This document shows, piece by piece, positions 43,890 to 53,642 of a stretch of DNA of 64,000 nucleotides. This DNA is from Hirschia maritima DSM 19733. Its GTDB lineage: Bacteria > Pseudomonadota > Alphaproteobacteria > Caulobacterales > Hyphomonadaceae. The translations under genes were made by a program, and so were the position numbers. The stretch covers positions 62,001 through 126,000 of the forward strand of contig NZ_KB899549.1 of the NCBI RefSeq assembly GCF_000378345.1. Reading direction: 5' to 3'. Numbering within the stretch: position 1 is the stretch's first letter; each line of letters starts with the position of its first letter. The notes beneath the pieces were generated by a model. The model saw only the letters and a program-made list of their open reading frames with translations. It had not been told where the DNA came from and ran no database searches.

Positions 43890-44483
43890 CTATTCTGCAG
43901 TCGCGCAGACTTGCCCAGCTTCCATCAAAACAACCCCAACGGACATTTGAACTTCAGAATCAAGCGTATAAACTTCTTCTGAAAGACCAGTATTTCCGCC
44001 TGTTTGAGCCGCCGCTTTCAAGCGATTGAATATTTCTGTGGATAAATTGTTTTCAAGGTGCTTAGCCCAACACTCACACATGCTTTTTGTGTTTCCCCCC
44101 ACTTGGCATGCCGAAACTAAAGTGTGTTGCATTGTTTCTTTCGGTTCTTCTAAAGCATCAACTTCACTTGAATTAACATCATTGCCTGATGCACAATTTT
44201 CACCCAATGCTGTTCCTATAGAGTGCTTCTCGACATCCGTCAGATCCATCATAGCAATGGCTAATCCTTGAGCCCCTCTTTCCTCAGCTCGGCTCTCAAG
44301 ATCTTTATACTTTTCTTCAGGCAACACACTTTGAATACTATTTGCCATGCAATGACACTCAGCTACGCTTGTGCCCTCACTAATGCATACTTTTTCAATG
44401 TGAGTTGGCTCATTCTTGCTACAAGCGGCGAGCAAGAGCACCATACTTAGAAATGAAATCAATCGAGTTGTATGGAAAATCAT
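43890..44483 (-). CDS. lipoprotein with two C-x9-C-x-C domains
   Basis: The 197-residue protein begins with a lipoprotein signal (MIFHTTRLISFLSMVLLLAAC) and holds two copies of the domain of its neighbour. The first copy runs from VCISEGTSVAECHCMA to ALGENC (C-x9-C-x-C-x51-C), the second from ACQVGGNTKSMCECWA to EAGQVC (x54 before the last Cys). The acidic linker SSEVDALEEPKE separates them. The rest of the domain is helical with an SVG-x-x-L pattern before the last Cys. The internal duplication and the adjacent single-domain gene indicate tandem duplication. Function unknown; periplasmic location expected. Confidence 0.78.
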   Translation of the reverse strand: MIFHTTRLISFLSMVLLLAACSKNEPTHIEKVCISEGTSVAECHCMANSIQSVLPEEKYKDLESRAEERGAQGLAIAMMDLTDVEKHSIGTALGENCASGNDVNSSEVDALEEPKETMQHTLVSACQVGGNTKSMCECWAKHLENNLSTEIFNRLKAAAQTGGNTGLSEEVYTLDSEVQMSVGVVLMEAGQVCATAE

Positions 44484-44578
44484 ATTGGCCTCAAAGTTAG
44501 AACTACCTCTACATAGACAAAAAATTTCATCGCGCTAAGACAATTCAACAAATTAAAACAAATCCGCAGAGATTAGAT

Positions 44579-45472
44579 ATGTCAGAGACAACTTCCCAAC
44601 AAATGGACGAACGAAAAGCAATCGCAAAATCTTGGTTTGAAGAATTGCAGGCTGACATAATCAATCGATTTGAAGAGTTGGAAAAAGAAGCTACTCCCCC
44701 CCTCTATAAAGGCGAAGCCGGAGTATTCGAAACAACTCCCTGGAAACGCGGAGATGGAAACGAGGACCTTGGCGGTGGCAATATGGCGATCATGAAAGGT
44801 CGCCTGTTTGAGAAGGTCGGCGTGCACACTTCCACAGTGTATGGAGAGTTTTCAGAAGATTTTAGAAAACAAATCCCCGGCGCTGAAGAAAATGACGGGA
44901 AATTTTGGGCTTCCGGAATTTCATTGATCGCTCACATGCACAATCCACATGTCCCAGCAGTTCACATGAATACCCGCATGATATGTACATCCAAATCATG
45001 GTTTGGTGGCGGAGCGGACTTAACACCTCTTTTGGACTATCAGCGCAATCAGGAAAATCCTGACTCTGAGGCATTTCACGCCGCCATGAAAGCAGCTTGT
45101 GAAGCACATGACGGTGCTGATTACCCACGATTTAAGGACTGGTGCGATGAGTACTTCCATCTGCCACATCGTGATGAACCACGCGGAATTGGTGGTATTT
45201 TTTATGACAGGCACGACACGAATGACTGGGATGCAGACCTTGCCTTCACAAAAGATGTAGGAAAAGCATTTGCTGCAATATACCCTAGTATTGTTAGCAA
45301 TCGTATGCCGCAAAGCTGGAGCGCAGATGAACGCGAAGCGCAGCTAATCCAACGTGGTCGTTATGTGGAATTCAACTTACTTTATGATCGTGGAACAACA
45401 TTTGGCTTAAAAACGGGCGGGAATGTAAAATCCATCCTATCTTCTATGCCGCCAGTTGTTAAATGGCCGTAA
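44579..45472 (+). CDS. hemF: oxygen-dependent coproporphyrinogen III oxidase
   Basis: HemF performs the aerobic oxidative decarboxylation of coproporphyrinogen III in haem synthesis. The 297-residue protein shows [54 protein letters not shown], the active-site block [54 protein letters not shown] and SMPPVVKWP. The C-terminus is complete. It is divergent from the two lipoprotein genes. Confidence 0.97.
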   Translation: MSETTSQQMDERKAIAKSWFEELQADIINRFEELEKEATPPLYKGEAGVFETTPWKRGDGNEDLGGGNMAIMKGRLFEKVGVHTSTVYGEFSEDFRKQIPGAEENDGKFWASGISLIAHMHNPHVPAVHMNTRMICTSKSWFGGGADLTPLLDYQRNQENPDSEAFHAAMKAACEAHDGADYPRFKDWCDEYFHLPHRDEPRGIGGIFYDRHDTNDWDADLAFTKDVGKAFAAIYPSIVSNRMPQSWSADEREAQLIQRGRYVEFNLLYDRGTTFGLKTGGNVKSILSSMPPVVKWP

Positions 45473-45566
45473 GAACAACTCCTTAGTCTTGCTTCTTACA
45501 AATATAGCTTCAATATAAGATCAATTCGCTCCATATTAGTCGGGGCCGATAATGGAGTTTTGACAC

Positions 45567-45815
45567 TTGTTCACGCTGATAAAAGCACTCGCAACTTTCG
45601 TCGTGTCCTTTGTTATGGGCATGGTCGGGCTAGTTTTGGGTGTTGTTATTTATGGTGGCCTGAACGAACAATTGCTGGAAATGGAAGCCAATCACCAAAT
45701 CCTAGCTAAAGCCATTGCATTTATGTGCATAGGCGGTTCTGCTATTCTTGGCGGCATTTTTGGGCTACAAAAAGGTGCTCGCTGGACTGGCTTATTTAAC
45801 AGCCCAGACTTTTAA
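45567..45815 (+). CDS. small two-pass membrane protein of unknown function
   Basis: The 82-residue protein starts with a TTG at 45567 that has GGAG 9 bases upstream. Two hydrophobic segments (TFVVSFVMGMVGLVLGVVIYGG and AIAFMCIGGSAILGGIFGL) flank a short hydrophilic loop with NEQLLEMEANHQ. The Gly-rich segments could pack as a hairpin or an oligomer. Its stop overlaps the end of the convergent CCA-transferase gene by four bases. The family is not recognised. Confidence 0.6.
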   Translation: MFTLIKALATFVVSFVMGMVGLVLGVVIYGGLNEQLLEMEANHQILAKAIAFMCIGGSAILGGIFGLQKGARWTGLFNSPDF

Positions 45816-47101
45816 TCTATTTGAAGAGAAGGCGCGCCTTCCCGCAATTTCACTTCTTCTGCCAATTCTCTCATCTTACGTGCGATCAATGCGACATCAG
45901 ATGGAAAATCTTCTTCAATCCACCAATTTCTAACACTTCGCAAAACCTCGCCAACGGGTTTGCCTTCCGGCACCCCTACTGCAATGATGTGTTCGCCACT
46001 AATGGGAAAATCTGGACGCTCATATTTTTCTGCTGATTGAAGTAAAACCCGCCAATAGCGATGATTTGCTTCCCTACCGCGAACAGCCCAAGCCAGACGC
46101 GCTCGACCAAGAAAGACATCTTTCCCAATGCGATAAATTGTAGAGCGAAAATTTTTAGCGGAAAATTCCTTAGAAAAGTCGGTCTCGTCTGATGCTGTTG
46201 TTAGAAGTCTATTTTTTTCTCTATTAGACATCTTTAATCGACGCACATCAGCCGCAACGATGTCCATTTCTTTAGGATAGAGAGACAACAATCTCAAATA
46301 TGGATCGGGCTCTAAATGTTCCTCCAATTCCAAAGCTACCAAAGCATTGAATAAATCCAAACCTATGGCCTCTGGCAATACAAATTGCAAAACGCCCGTT
46401 CGAGACATGGCTTCAACAACAACGCGCGGATCTTTTGCAGCCAATAACTTTTTAAGCTCTGACCAAATTCGTTCCACTGAAATGGATTCTAGGCCAGATC
46501 GGTTACGCATACACGCACCTAAACCGTCGACATCTAACTTTCCGGAACCATACCAAGCGTTAAAACGAAAAAATCGCAAAATGCGCAGATAATCTTCCTG
46601 TAGGCGAGTATCTGCATCTCCAATGAAAGCAATTTTTTGTTCTCGTAAATCTGCAATCCCACGCTCAGTTGGATCAACAAGATTTCCCATCAAATCACAG
46701 TAAAGTGCATTCACATGAAAATCACGCCGACGCGCATCTTCTGCCCAATCTGTTGTGAAAGCGACTGTCGCACGACGACCATCAGTTGATACATCTCGTC
46801 GAAGAGTCGTAATCTCGTAAGGTTGATTATTGGCTACAGCCGTAATGGTTCCATGCTCAATTCCTGTGAGATGGACTGCAATATCCGCGTCCTTTAATCG
46901 ACGAGAGACCTCTTCTGGCTCCCATTTTGTTGCAATATCAATATCAGCGACAGGCTGTCCCAACAAAGCATTCCGAACACATCCACCTACAAAACGAGCA
47001 CTATCTGGCGCACCTGCATTTAGCGCACGCATCACACGGCGCGCACCATCGGCTTGCATCCAAGGCTGCACAGGTAGTCTATTCGTTAGATTAATTGCCA
47101 T
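45812..47101 (-). CDS. CCA tRNA nucleotidyltransferase (class II)
   Basis: The enzyme builds or repairs the 3' CCA end of tRNAs. The 429-residue protein shows FVGGCVRNALLGQPVADIDIATKWEPEEV (nucleotidyltransferase motif with catalytic Asp residues), TEWA-like TTDWAEDARRRDFHVNALYCDL, RRR-type RILRFFRFNAWY, and a long C-terminal helical part including the ERIWSELKKLL motif. Whether it adds CCA fully or only part of it cannot be told. It overlaps the DUF6111 gene by 11 bases and lies in the NUDIX and DUF1285 transcript. Confidence 0.94.
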   Translation of the reverse strand: MAINLTNRLPVQPWMQADGARRVMRALNAGAPDSARFVGGCVRNALLGQPVADIDIATKWEPEEVSRRLKDADIAVHLTGIEHGTITAVANNQPYEITTLRRDVSTDGRRATVAFTTDWAEDARRRDFHVNALYCDLMGNLVDPTERGIADLREQKIAFIGDADTRLQEDYLRILRFFRFNAWYGSGKLDVDGLGACMRNRSGLESISVERIWSELKKLLAAKDPRVVVEAMSRTGVLQFVLPEAIGLDLFNALVALELEEHLEPDPYLRLLSLYPKEMDIVAADVRRLKMSNREKNRLLTTASDETDFSKEFSAKNFRSTIYRIGKDVFLGRARLAWAVRGREANHRYWRVLLQSAEKYERPDFPISGEHIIAVGVPEGKPVGEVLRSVRNWWIEEDFPSDVALIARKMRELAEEVKLREGAPSLQID

Positions 47102-47501
47102 TCTCGTCGGACTCTTCGGAATTTCCAGTTTCTGGTTCCATGACAGTTGGCAAATTTCGTGCCGTAGATTCTAGCGGAATTATTTCTTCACCATCATCAC
47201 CGGCAGCAGATGTGGCTCCCCGGCTAACCGGCGTAATAACTTCATCGCACGGCACTTTCTCACCAGGAATAAACACCCGGTTTTCATAGCGTGCTGCCTG
47301 AAAACACAATCCCTTATCTGACGGATGTATCAAGGCAGTAATCAACAACCCCATTCCTGCAACAACACCACCCGCAATAATTAACCACGTCAAAGGCCAC
47401 CGATCTTTAACGCTCATATTTTTTGATGCGGCGCGATACATGAAAAATATAAGAAATGGGATCAAAAAGAGCGCGATCTCAATCAATATACGCCTTGTCA
47501 T
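47091..47501 (-). CDS. DUF6111-like two-pass membrane protein
   Basis: The 136-residue protein has two membrane segments (RRILIEIALFLIPFLIFFMYR and WPLTWLIIAGGVVAGMGLLITAL), a short HPSDKGLCFQAARYENRVFIPGEKVPC region and a disordered acidic tail (EPETGNSEESDENG). The N-terminal wording and its place between a NUDIX hydrolase and the CCA transferase fit the DUF6111 family as I recall it from alphaproteobacteria. The two cysteines might pair on the outer side. No function is known. Confidence 0.72.
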   Translation of the reverse strand: MTRRILIEIALFLIPFLIFFMYRAASKNMSVKDRWPLTWLIIAGGVVAGMGLLITALIHPSDKGLCFQAARYENRVFIPGEKVPCDEVITPVSRGATSAAGDDGEEIIPLESTARNLPTVMEPETGNSEESDENGN

Positions 47502-47567
47502 ACCTGCATTCCTTCATCTATCGGCTCTGATTATCAATAGCCTGTCTTTTATGTAATTTTGTCCAAT

Positions 47568-48209
47568 TCAAGGCGAGTCGTAAAGGCGATCATAAAGAGA
47601 TTTGATCATTCCCGCCGTAACACCCCATATATTTCTGTTATTGTGAGGCATCGCATAATACCTACGCAAAGCACCACCCCATTCGACTTCGTGAACTTGG
47701 TGATTTTCCGGTCTCATCAAAAATGATAAAGGTGTTTCAAAAACGTCATCAACTTCATGCTCGCAAGGCTTAGGCACAAAATCATTTGGCAACACGCCAA
47801 CCATCAGAGAGACGCAAAAACCAGATAAAGTGCGATATGGTTCTGCCTGACCAATTAATTCCACTTGGTCGCGCGGAATGCCAATTTCTTCTTCGGCTTC
47901 TCTCACGGCTGCTTGCGCAACGCTTTCTTCCTGTTCAAGTTTCCCGCCTGGCAAAGCTATCTGCCCAGCGTGTGCTTTCATAGTTTGAGGCCGCTGCGTA
48001 AATACAACGCCGAAATCTTCACCGCGATCTATCAATCCAAACAACACCGCAGCCGGACGAAGCTTGCGAATAGGCAAACCACTTCCATCTCCAGGCACAA
48101 AAGGAGTTTCAGTTTCAAGTGGTTCCAAATTCGCGAATAACTCGTCATATGGATTAGCTAGCTTAGACTGCGCACGATTGAGGAAATCCTGTTTATCTAC
48201 AAAACTCAT
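47568..48209 (-). CDS. NUDIX hydrolase, CoA pyrophosphatase-like
   Basis: The 213-residue protein carries the complete NUDIX box GGKLEQEESVAQAAVREAEEEIG (positions about 90-112), with all acidic residues for metal binding. The preceding VVFTQRPQTMKAHAGQIALPGG is typical of the NudL/YeaB branch, which hydrolyses CoA derivatives to adenosine 3',5'-bisphosphate and 4'-phosphopantetheine. The FCVSLMVGVLPNDFVP segment supports that branch. It overlaps the DUF1285 gene by four bases (ATGA). Confidence 0.9.
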   Translation of the reverse strand: MSFVDKQDFLNRAQSKLANPYDELFANLEPLETETPFVPGDGSGLPIRKLRPAAVLFGLIDRGEDFGVVFTQRPQTMKAHAGQIALPGGKLEQEESVAQAAVREAEEEIGIPRDQVELIGQAEPYRTLSGFCVSLMVGVLPNDFVPKPCEHEVDDVFETPLSFLMRPENHQVHEVEWGGALRRYYAMPHNNRNIWGVTAGMIKSLYDRLYDSP

Positions 48210-48811
48210 TCAGCAATCACCGATCCCAATTCAAACATTATACCAGAAGATCGCACACCAATTCTGTCTTCATCCAATGGTTCCGACCATTCAACAAGAT
48301 CATAAAACGGTGCTCTCGCGACCTTTGCCTCTAATCCCGCCCTTACTTCGACATAGGGTGTGGTCTCTCCAGTCTCAATATCAAAACTGGCTCGCAATGG
48401 ATGTTCTGCGTCAATTACAAAAACATCCCCAACATTCGTGGTCACGGCTAAGACTTGTTCACCATCTATTTCTTGGCGATCTATTCGAACAGCCATGAAC
48501 GGGGCATCTTCGACATGCACAATTACTTTTTCATGAGGTGTAACGAGATAAATCCCATCCTCATCTTTGCGAAGAATGGTTGAAAAAAGACGAACTATTT
48601 TTTCGCGTCCGATTATCCCGCCATCATGCCACCACGTCCCATCTTTGCGAATCTCCATACCGATATCGCCACAATGCTCGGGGTTCCATAGGTGCACAGG
48701 TGGCAATCCTCGCTTCCCATTTGAACCAGCTTCAGTTTTTAGTGCAGCCAAAACCGCCGATAATGGGTCTGAAACTGAATCTTTTGAGTTTTCTTTGTCT
48801 GAATTGGCCAT
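48206..48811 (-). CDS. DUF1285 domain-containing protein
   Basis: The 201-residue protein opens with a disordered stretch and then the DUF1285 pattern: LPPVHLWNPEHCGDIGMEIRKDGTWWHDGGIIGREKIVRLF, YLVTPHEKVIVHVEDAPF and a C-terminal ARAPFYDLVEW, GVRSSGIMFELGS. It is small, cytoplasmic and of unknown function, though the fold is known to be a beta-rich dimer. It is the first gene of the transcript with the NUDIX hydrolase, DUF6111 and the CCA transferase, an order I recall as common in alphaproteobacteria. Confidence 0.9.
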   Translation of the reverse strand: MANSDKENSKDSVSDPLSAVLAALKTEAGSNGKRGLPPVHLWNPEHCGDIGMEIRKDGTWWHDGGIIGREKIVRLFSTILRKDEDGIYLVTPHEKVIVHVEDAPFMAVRIDRQEIDGEQVLAVTTNVGDVFVIDAEHPLRASFDIETGETTPYVEVRAGLEAKVARAPFYDLVEWSEPLDEDRIGVRSSGIMFELGSVIAE

Positions 48812-48887
48812 TGAGCCCTTCTCTGCCTTTGTTTTGCCCGACTATATTAGGTACAACATCCTTTTGCGTTTAAATGAAGACCTCATC

Positions 48888-49877
48888 ATGACAGAATCAC
48901 AATCAAATATTGTCGCAGACACTGATGCAATTATAGCTTCTCTTGGAGATGTCAAAACAGAAATCGGCAAAGCAGTATTTGGCCAAGAACATGTCATTGA
49001 ATTGGTGTTGAGCGCCATACTTGCCGGAGGTCACGCCCTTTTGGTAGGTGCCCCGGGGCTGGCAAAAACCAAATTAGTTGAATCCACAGCGCAAGCAATT
49101 GGCCTAGATTGGGGACGCGTCCAATTTACGCCCGACTTGATGCCATCAGATATTCTTGGATCAGAAGTGTTAGACGAATCATCAACTGGTGAACGCTCTT
49201 TCCGCTTCATCAAAGGACCAGTATTCACTAGCTTGCTAATGGCAGATGAGATCAACCGCGCAAGCCCTCGGACCCAATCCGCACTATTGCAAGCAATGCA
49301 AGAACACCATGTTACCATAGCAGGTGCACACTATGACCTGCCTGCTCCCTTCCATGTTTTGGCTACACAAAACCCAGTGGAACAAGAAGGCACATACCCA
49401 TTACCAGAAGCTCAATTGGATCGTTTCCTTCTGAAGATAGACGTGAATTATCCAGATGCGGATACAGAACGTAAAATCCTCATCGAAACAACGAGCGGTG
49501 CAGACAAAAAAGTGAATGCAGCTCTTACAGTGGATCGCTTACTAGCAATTCAAAAACTCGTCCGTGACATGCCTGTCCCAGAAAAAGTGGTTGGCGCAAT
49601 TCTAGAGCTCATCCGCTCAGCCCGTCCAGAACAAAGCGATGATCCACGTGTACAGCAACGAATAGACTGGGGACCATCTCCTCGTGCTGGTCAGGCTCTC
49701 ATGCTCACTTGCCGCGCACGCGCACTTCTCAGAGGTCGCTTTGCACCGTCAATTGACGATGTAGAGGCTCTCGCTGAGCCTGCGTTGGCACACAGAATGG
49801 CAATGAGCTATGATCCTACAGGTGAAGGAGAAAATCTTTCTGAACTCATAGCGGATCTAGCGAGAAAAGCTGGCTAG
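48888..49877 (+). CDS. MoxR-family AAA+ ATPase
   Basis: MoxR proteins are chaperone-like ATPases that work with VWA proteins in maturing complexes. From the ATG at 48888 the protein has 329 residues; the frame is open further upstream but there it overlaps the divergent DUF1285 gene. Visible are Walker A GAPGLAKTK, Walker B LLMADEINRASPR, sensor 1 LATQNPVEQEGTYPLPEAQLDRF and sensor 2 region GPSPRAGQALM. It heads a four-gene operon with DUF58, BatA/DUF4159 and VWA proteins. Confidence 0.95.
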   Translation: MTESQSNIVADTDAIIASLGDVKTEIGKAVFGQEHVIELVLSAILAGGHALLVGAPGLAKTKLVESTAQAIGLDWGRVQFTPDLMPSDILGSEVLDESSTGERSFRFIKGPVFTSLLMADEINRASPRTQSALLQAMQEHHVTIAGAHYDLPAPFHVLATQNPVEQEGTYPLPEAQLDRFLLKIDVNYPDADTERKILIETTSGADKKVNAALTVDRLLAIQKLVRDMPVPEKVVGAILELIRSARPEQSDDPRVQQRIDWGPSPRAGQALMLTCRARALLRGRFAPSIDDVEALAEPALAHRMAMSYDPTGEGENLSELIADLARKAG

Positions 49878-49884
49878 TGCACGA

Positions 49885-50769
49885 ATGAAAACGCCGGTTT
49901 CAAAAATTCTTGCAGATGCGAAAGCCCTTTCAAACGGCATGTCAAACCTGCAAATCAATACAGGAACTCCATCCCCTATTCATGCGGGTGCGGCTGGACG
50001 GCGACGTGCGGGGCAAGGTGAGGACTTTTGGCAATATCGGCATTACAACACCGAAGATAGTACGTCCCGTATCGATTGGAGAAAATCCGGTCGTGGCGAT
50101 CAACTATACGTTCGCGATACAGAATTAGAAACATCTCGAACTTTCTTATTTTGGTCGGACCCTTCACCCGGCTTTGACTGGCGTGGAAGCCCAGACACTC
50201 CTACAAAAGCAGGACGGGCTCTAACTATCCTTGCAGCAATCGCCTTTCAAATAGGAAAAGTTGGGAATAGATGTGGTGCTCTTGCGGATGGAAGGCCGGC
50301 AAATTCTGGCACAAAAGCAGCGCAAAACATGACTGAAGACTTGTGGAGATTGGACGCCACAACACAACTTCCAAGTTTGAATAAAAATCCGGCGTCTATT
50401 CTTATTGCTTCCGACTTTTATCGCCCTTTGGGCGAGATAAGTGATTGGATTGAGCAACTCGCTTCGAAGAACAAAAACGGGTTTGTTTTGATGATCAATG
50501 ATCCGATTGAAGCCAGCTATCCATATGAAGGCCGTATTCGTTTTCGTAATCCAAACCATAATTCGGATCGACTGATAGGACGCGCAGAAAATTTGAAAGA
50601 AGTCTATCTCCAGAAATTCCAACAAAGACGAGAAGACATAAAAAAACTCGTCCATTCTGTTGGTTGGGAAATTGCTTTTCATCAGACCGATGCTCCAGCG
50701 GAACCAATATGTCATGAGCTTGCTATTTGGCTTAAAAGACCAAGCAATGAAGCAAAGAGAACAGCATGA
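49885..50769 (+). CDS. DUF58 domain-containing protein
   Basis: The 294-residue protein shows the DUF58 signature: AGAAGRRRAGQGEDFWQYRHYNTEDSTSRIDWRKSGRGDQLYVRD, where the usual (Y)RxGDDxRxIDW is YNTEDSTSRIDW. The rest is a VWA-like fold without a MIDAS motif. There is no membrane segment. It starts 7 bases after moxR and overlaps the next gene by four bases. DUF58 proteins accompany MoxR in almost every such operon and are probably its partner. Confidence 0.93.
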   Translation: MKTPVSKILADAKALSNGMSNLQINTGTPSPIHAGAAGRRRAGQGEDFWQYRHYNTEDSTSRIDWRKSGRGDQLYVRDTELETSRTFLFWSDPSPGFDWRGSPDTPTKAGRALTILAAIAFQIGKVGNRCGALADGRPANSGTKAAQNMTEDLWRLDATTQLPSLNKNPASILIASDFYRPLGEISDWIEQLASKNKNGFVLMINDPIEASYPYEGRIRFRNPNHNSDRLIGRAENLKEVYLQKFQQRREDIKKLVHSVGWEIAFHQTDAPAEPICHELAIWLKRPSNEAKRTA

Positions 50770-53642
50770 ATTTAGGTCCGATATTCTTTGCTCAACCTTT
50801 AGCTCTTTTAGGCTTAATTGCATTGCCAATCATATTGTGGCTGTTGCGAGCAACTCCTCCTGAACCAAAGCGCGTTACACTTCCCTCTCTTGCTTTGCTG
50901 GATGGAGAGAAGCAAATTGAAGAAACGCCAGATAAAACTCCTTGGTGGATCTTAGCGCTTAGATTTTCTGCTGCAGCGCTCGCGATCATTGGTTTCTCTC
51001 AGCCAATTTTAAATCCAGGTACTTCTCAATCTTCAATTACTGGAAACGCACTCGTTCTTATCGATAACGGATGGGAAAGCGCCTCAAACTGGGAAGACAT
51101 AAAAAAAACTGCAATTGCTGCTGCAGATTCAGTCTATGAGTCGGGCAGCGAAGTATATCTAGCTTTTTCGTCACCTTCTTCGAATGAAGTAAACATTTCC
51201 GAAAGTCTGAGCATTGATGCCGTTCGCAAACGCTTGCAATCGACCTCTCCATCATCATGGCAAGTTGATCACCAGCATACTCTGGACAAAATCAAACAAT
51301 CCAATCTCAAAATTGATAAAGTGATCTGGCTGAGCGATGGATTATCGCACAAAGGCACAGACGCTCTCATTAAAAACCTAGAAACTCATCAAAATGTTGA
51401 TGTGTATAATTTTGCACCTAAATCTGTTTATGCAATTTCAAATGCTCAGACATCCGCCAATGGCGCGCAAATCACGCTGAAGCGGATAGAAAACGAAAAC
51501 ATCATTGATGTACGTTTAGTTGCTGAAAGCGACAAAGGGTTGAGCCTGGCAACAACAACAGTTCAATTTGAATCAAACGCAAACCAAGCAGTCGCCGAAT
51601 TCTCCATTCCGTCGACTATATTAAACCAAGTTGCACGTTTTCGTGTTTTGGGTAGCCAATCAGCTGGTCAAGTTTGGCTTTGGGATGACACTTCGCTCAT
51701 GCCATCAGTCGCTTTAGTTGACCCAGAAAAAAGCGACCAACCTCTTCTGGAAGAGTTTTATTACGTTCGCAAAGCTCTATCACCTTATGCTCAAATGATG
51801 GAGGGGGAATTAGACAATATGCTAAATCGTTCTCCCGATGCAATTATAATGGGTGATCGTTCACTTCTTGAAAATCCATACATTGAACACCTTGAAGACT
51901 GGGTTCGAGATGGAGGTGCATTGATACGCTTTGCGGGCCCCAAAATATCGACGAACAATGAACATGTGTTGACCCCCGGCCCTTTACGGCCTGCCACGCG
52001 TGCCCTCGGCGGTGCAATGGCATGGGAGAAACCACAATCTATTGCGGATTTTATCAATGATAAGGGCTTCGCCAATATCAAAACACCTGCCGAAACAATT
52101 CTTGTAAAAAAACAGATTCTTGCTCAACCGACTCAACAACTAAACTCCAATACATGGGCAAGACTAAAGGATGGCACGCCTTTAGTAACCGCTCGTCAAA
52201 TGGGGCGTGGAATTGTTATTCTATTCCATGTCACCGCGACCCCAGAATGGTCGGATTTGCCTTATGATGGAGCATTTATTGAGATGCTCCGCCGAGCAGC
52301 AGCATCAGGGAATGGAAATCGTGCAGAACAAGGAACATCGGATGGACAGCTATCTGCTCTTCGTGTTCTAGATGCATACGGAAAACTCACTGCGCCCAGT
52401 GGAGATCTTGAACCTGTTAGCGCTGATGAGATGGCAACAGCCATTCCAAGCATAAAAACACCGGCAGGTTTGTACATTGGAGCACAAGGCAGCCGCGCAT
52501 TAAACGCCGGAAAATTCGCTACCGAAAAAATACAGTCCTTCCCAATAAATGCTGTTGTTTTCAATGACGCATTAAGTCAAGTTCGGCGAGGTTTGGCGGG
52601 AGGATTTTTAATGGCAGCTTTGGGTTTGTTAGTATTGGACCTTTTAGTTTCACTGCTTGTTTCTGGTCGTCTTCGCCGCCTGTCTAAAACCGCTGGATTT
52701 GCCGCAGTATTGTTTGCTTCCTTTAGTTTCATCTCAGAGCCAAGAGCAATTGCGCAATCCACTCAATCTGAAAACTTGGCTATTTCGAACAAACAAAAAG
52801 AAGCTGCTCTAAAAATGCGTTTTGCCTACGTCGAAACGGCAGATGTTACGCTAAATCATCAATTACTCGCTGGTCTCAATGGCCTAAACAACGAGCTTTT
52901 CAGACGCACCTCCGTAGAGCCTGCCGAACCTCACAGCATCAAATTAGGCGTTGATGATCTGGACCTTTACCCAATGATCTATTATGCGCCTGAACGGAAC
53001 GCGCAGCCTCTTCCCCCCGTACAAATCGAAGCTCTAAATTCTTATCTTCGAAATGGCGGCTCTCTTGTGATTGACACACGTGATGCAGCTCCTGGCCAAC
53101 CCGTTAGTCTCCGTCTTAAAGACATTATCAAAGGGCTGGACGTTCCACCGCTGCAACCCACGGCCAAAGATCATGTACTAACGCGCAGCTTCTATTTGCT
53201 AAATGGATTTCCGGGCCGGCTCGCAAGTTCTCAAGTTTGGATTGAATCACCCAATTCAACTGATGAAAATGGCAAGGGAGATCGCGTCTCAAGAGTCTAT
53301 ATTGGTGCATCTGATTGGATCGGCGCATGGGCTGTCGATGATAAAAACCGCCCTTTCAATTCAATGGACGGCCAAGAAACGCAGAGAGAAATGGCTTATC
53401 GCTTCGGGATCAATCTGGTGATGTGCATTCTCACAGGTAATTACAAAGAAGATCAAGTTCACCTGCCAGCACTTCTGGATCGGTTGGATCAAGAAAGATC
53501 CGACAAGCCTGATAGTGTTTCGAGACAACGAGAAAGAAGTATCTTCACTCCTCCTTCAAATGGCGAAGCTCAAAACCTTGATGACTTTTTTGAATCTATG
53601 AGACGCCAACGAGATGAGCAAGAATCGGGAGATCAACAATGA
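50766..53642 (+). CDS. BatA N-domain / DUF4159 membrane protein
   Basis: The 958-residue protein begins with the BatA-type N-terminal domain (FFAQPLALLGLIALPIILWL and a second membrane segment near residues 60-80). It then has a VWA-like region in which the metal-site motif reads LIDNGWES instead of DxSxS, so it may not bind metal. A glutamine-amidotransferase-like region follows (DAIIMGDRSLL, WVRDGGALIRFAGP), then membrane segments at about 615-650. The DUF4159 domain is at the end (AYVETADVTLNHQLLAGLNGL, LNSYLRNGGSLVIDTRD). It overlaps both neighbours by four bases. Probably a MoxR-dependent envelope assembly factor; inference. Confidence 0.88.
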   Translation: MNLGPIFFAQPLALLGLIALPIILWLLRATPPEPKRVTLPSLALLDGEKQIEETPDKTPWWILALRFSAAALAIIGFSQPILNPGTSQSSITGNALVLIDNGWESASNWEDIKKTAIAAADSVYESGSEVYLAFSSPSSNEVNISESLSIDAVRKRLQSTSPSSWQVDHQHTLDKIKQSNLKIDKVIWLSDGLSHKGTDALIKNLETHQNVDVYNFAPKSVYAISNAQTSANGAQITLKRIENENIIDVRLVAESDKGLSLATTTVQFESNANQAVAEFSIPSTILNQVARFRVLGSQSAGQVWLWDDTSLMPSVALVDPEKSDQPLLEEFYYVRKALSPYAQMMEGELDNMLNRSPDAIIMGDRSLLENPYIEHLEDWVRDGGALIRFAGPKISTNNEHVLTPGPLRPATRALGGAMAWEKPQSIADFINDKGFANIKTPAETILVKKQILAQPTQQLNSNTWARLKDGTPLVTARQMGRGIVILFHVTATPEWSDLPYDGAFIEMLRRAAASGNGNRAEQGTSDGQLSALRVLDAYGKLTAPSGDLEPVSADEMATAIPSIKTPAGLYIGAQGSRALNAGKFATEKIQSFPINAVVFNDALSQVRRGLAGGFLMAALGLLVLDLLVSLLVSGRLRRLSKTAGFAAVLFASFSFISEPRAIAQSTQSENLAISNKQKEAALKMRFAYVETADVTLNHQLLAGLNGLNNELFRRTSVEPAEPHSIKLGVDDLDLYPMIYYAPERNAQPLPPVQIEALNSYLRNGGSLVIDTRDAAPGQPVSLRLKDIIKGLDVPPLQPTAKDHVLTRSFYLLNGFPGRLASSQVWIESPNSTDENGKGDRVSRVYIGASDWIGAWAVDDKNRPFNSMDGQETQREMAYRFGINLVMCILTGNYKEDQVHLPALLDRLDQERSDKPDSVSRQRERSIFTPPSNGEAQNLDDFFESMRRQRDEQESGDQQ

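Noticed and set aside
50221-50829. Long minus-strand reading frame of about 200 codons opposite the DUF58 gene
   Set aside because: It lies fully antisense to a well-supported gene, has cysteine-rich random composition and shows no motif or ribosome binding site.
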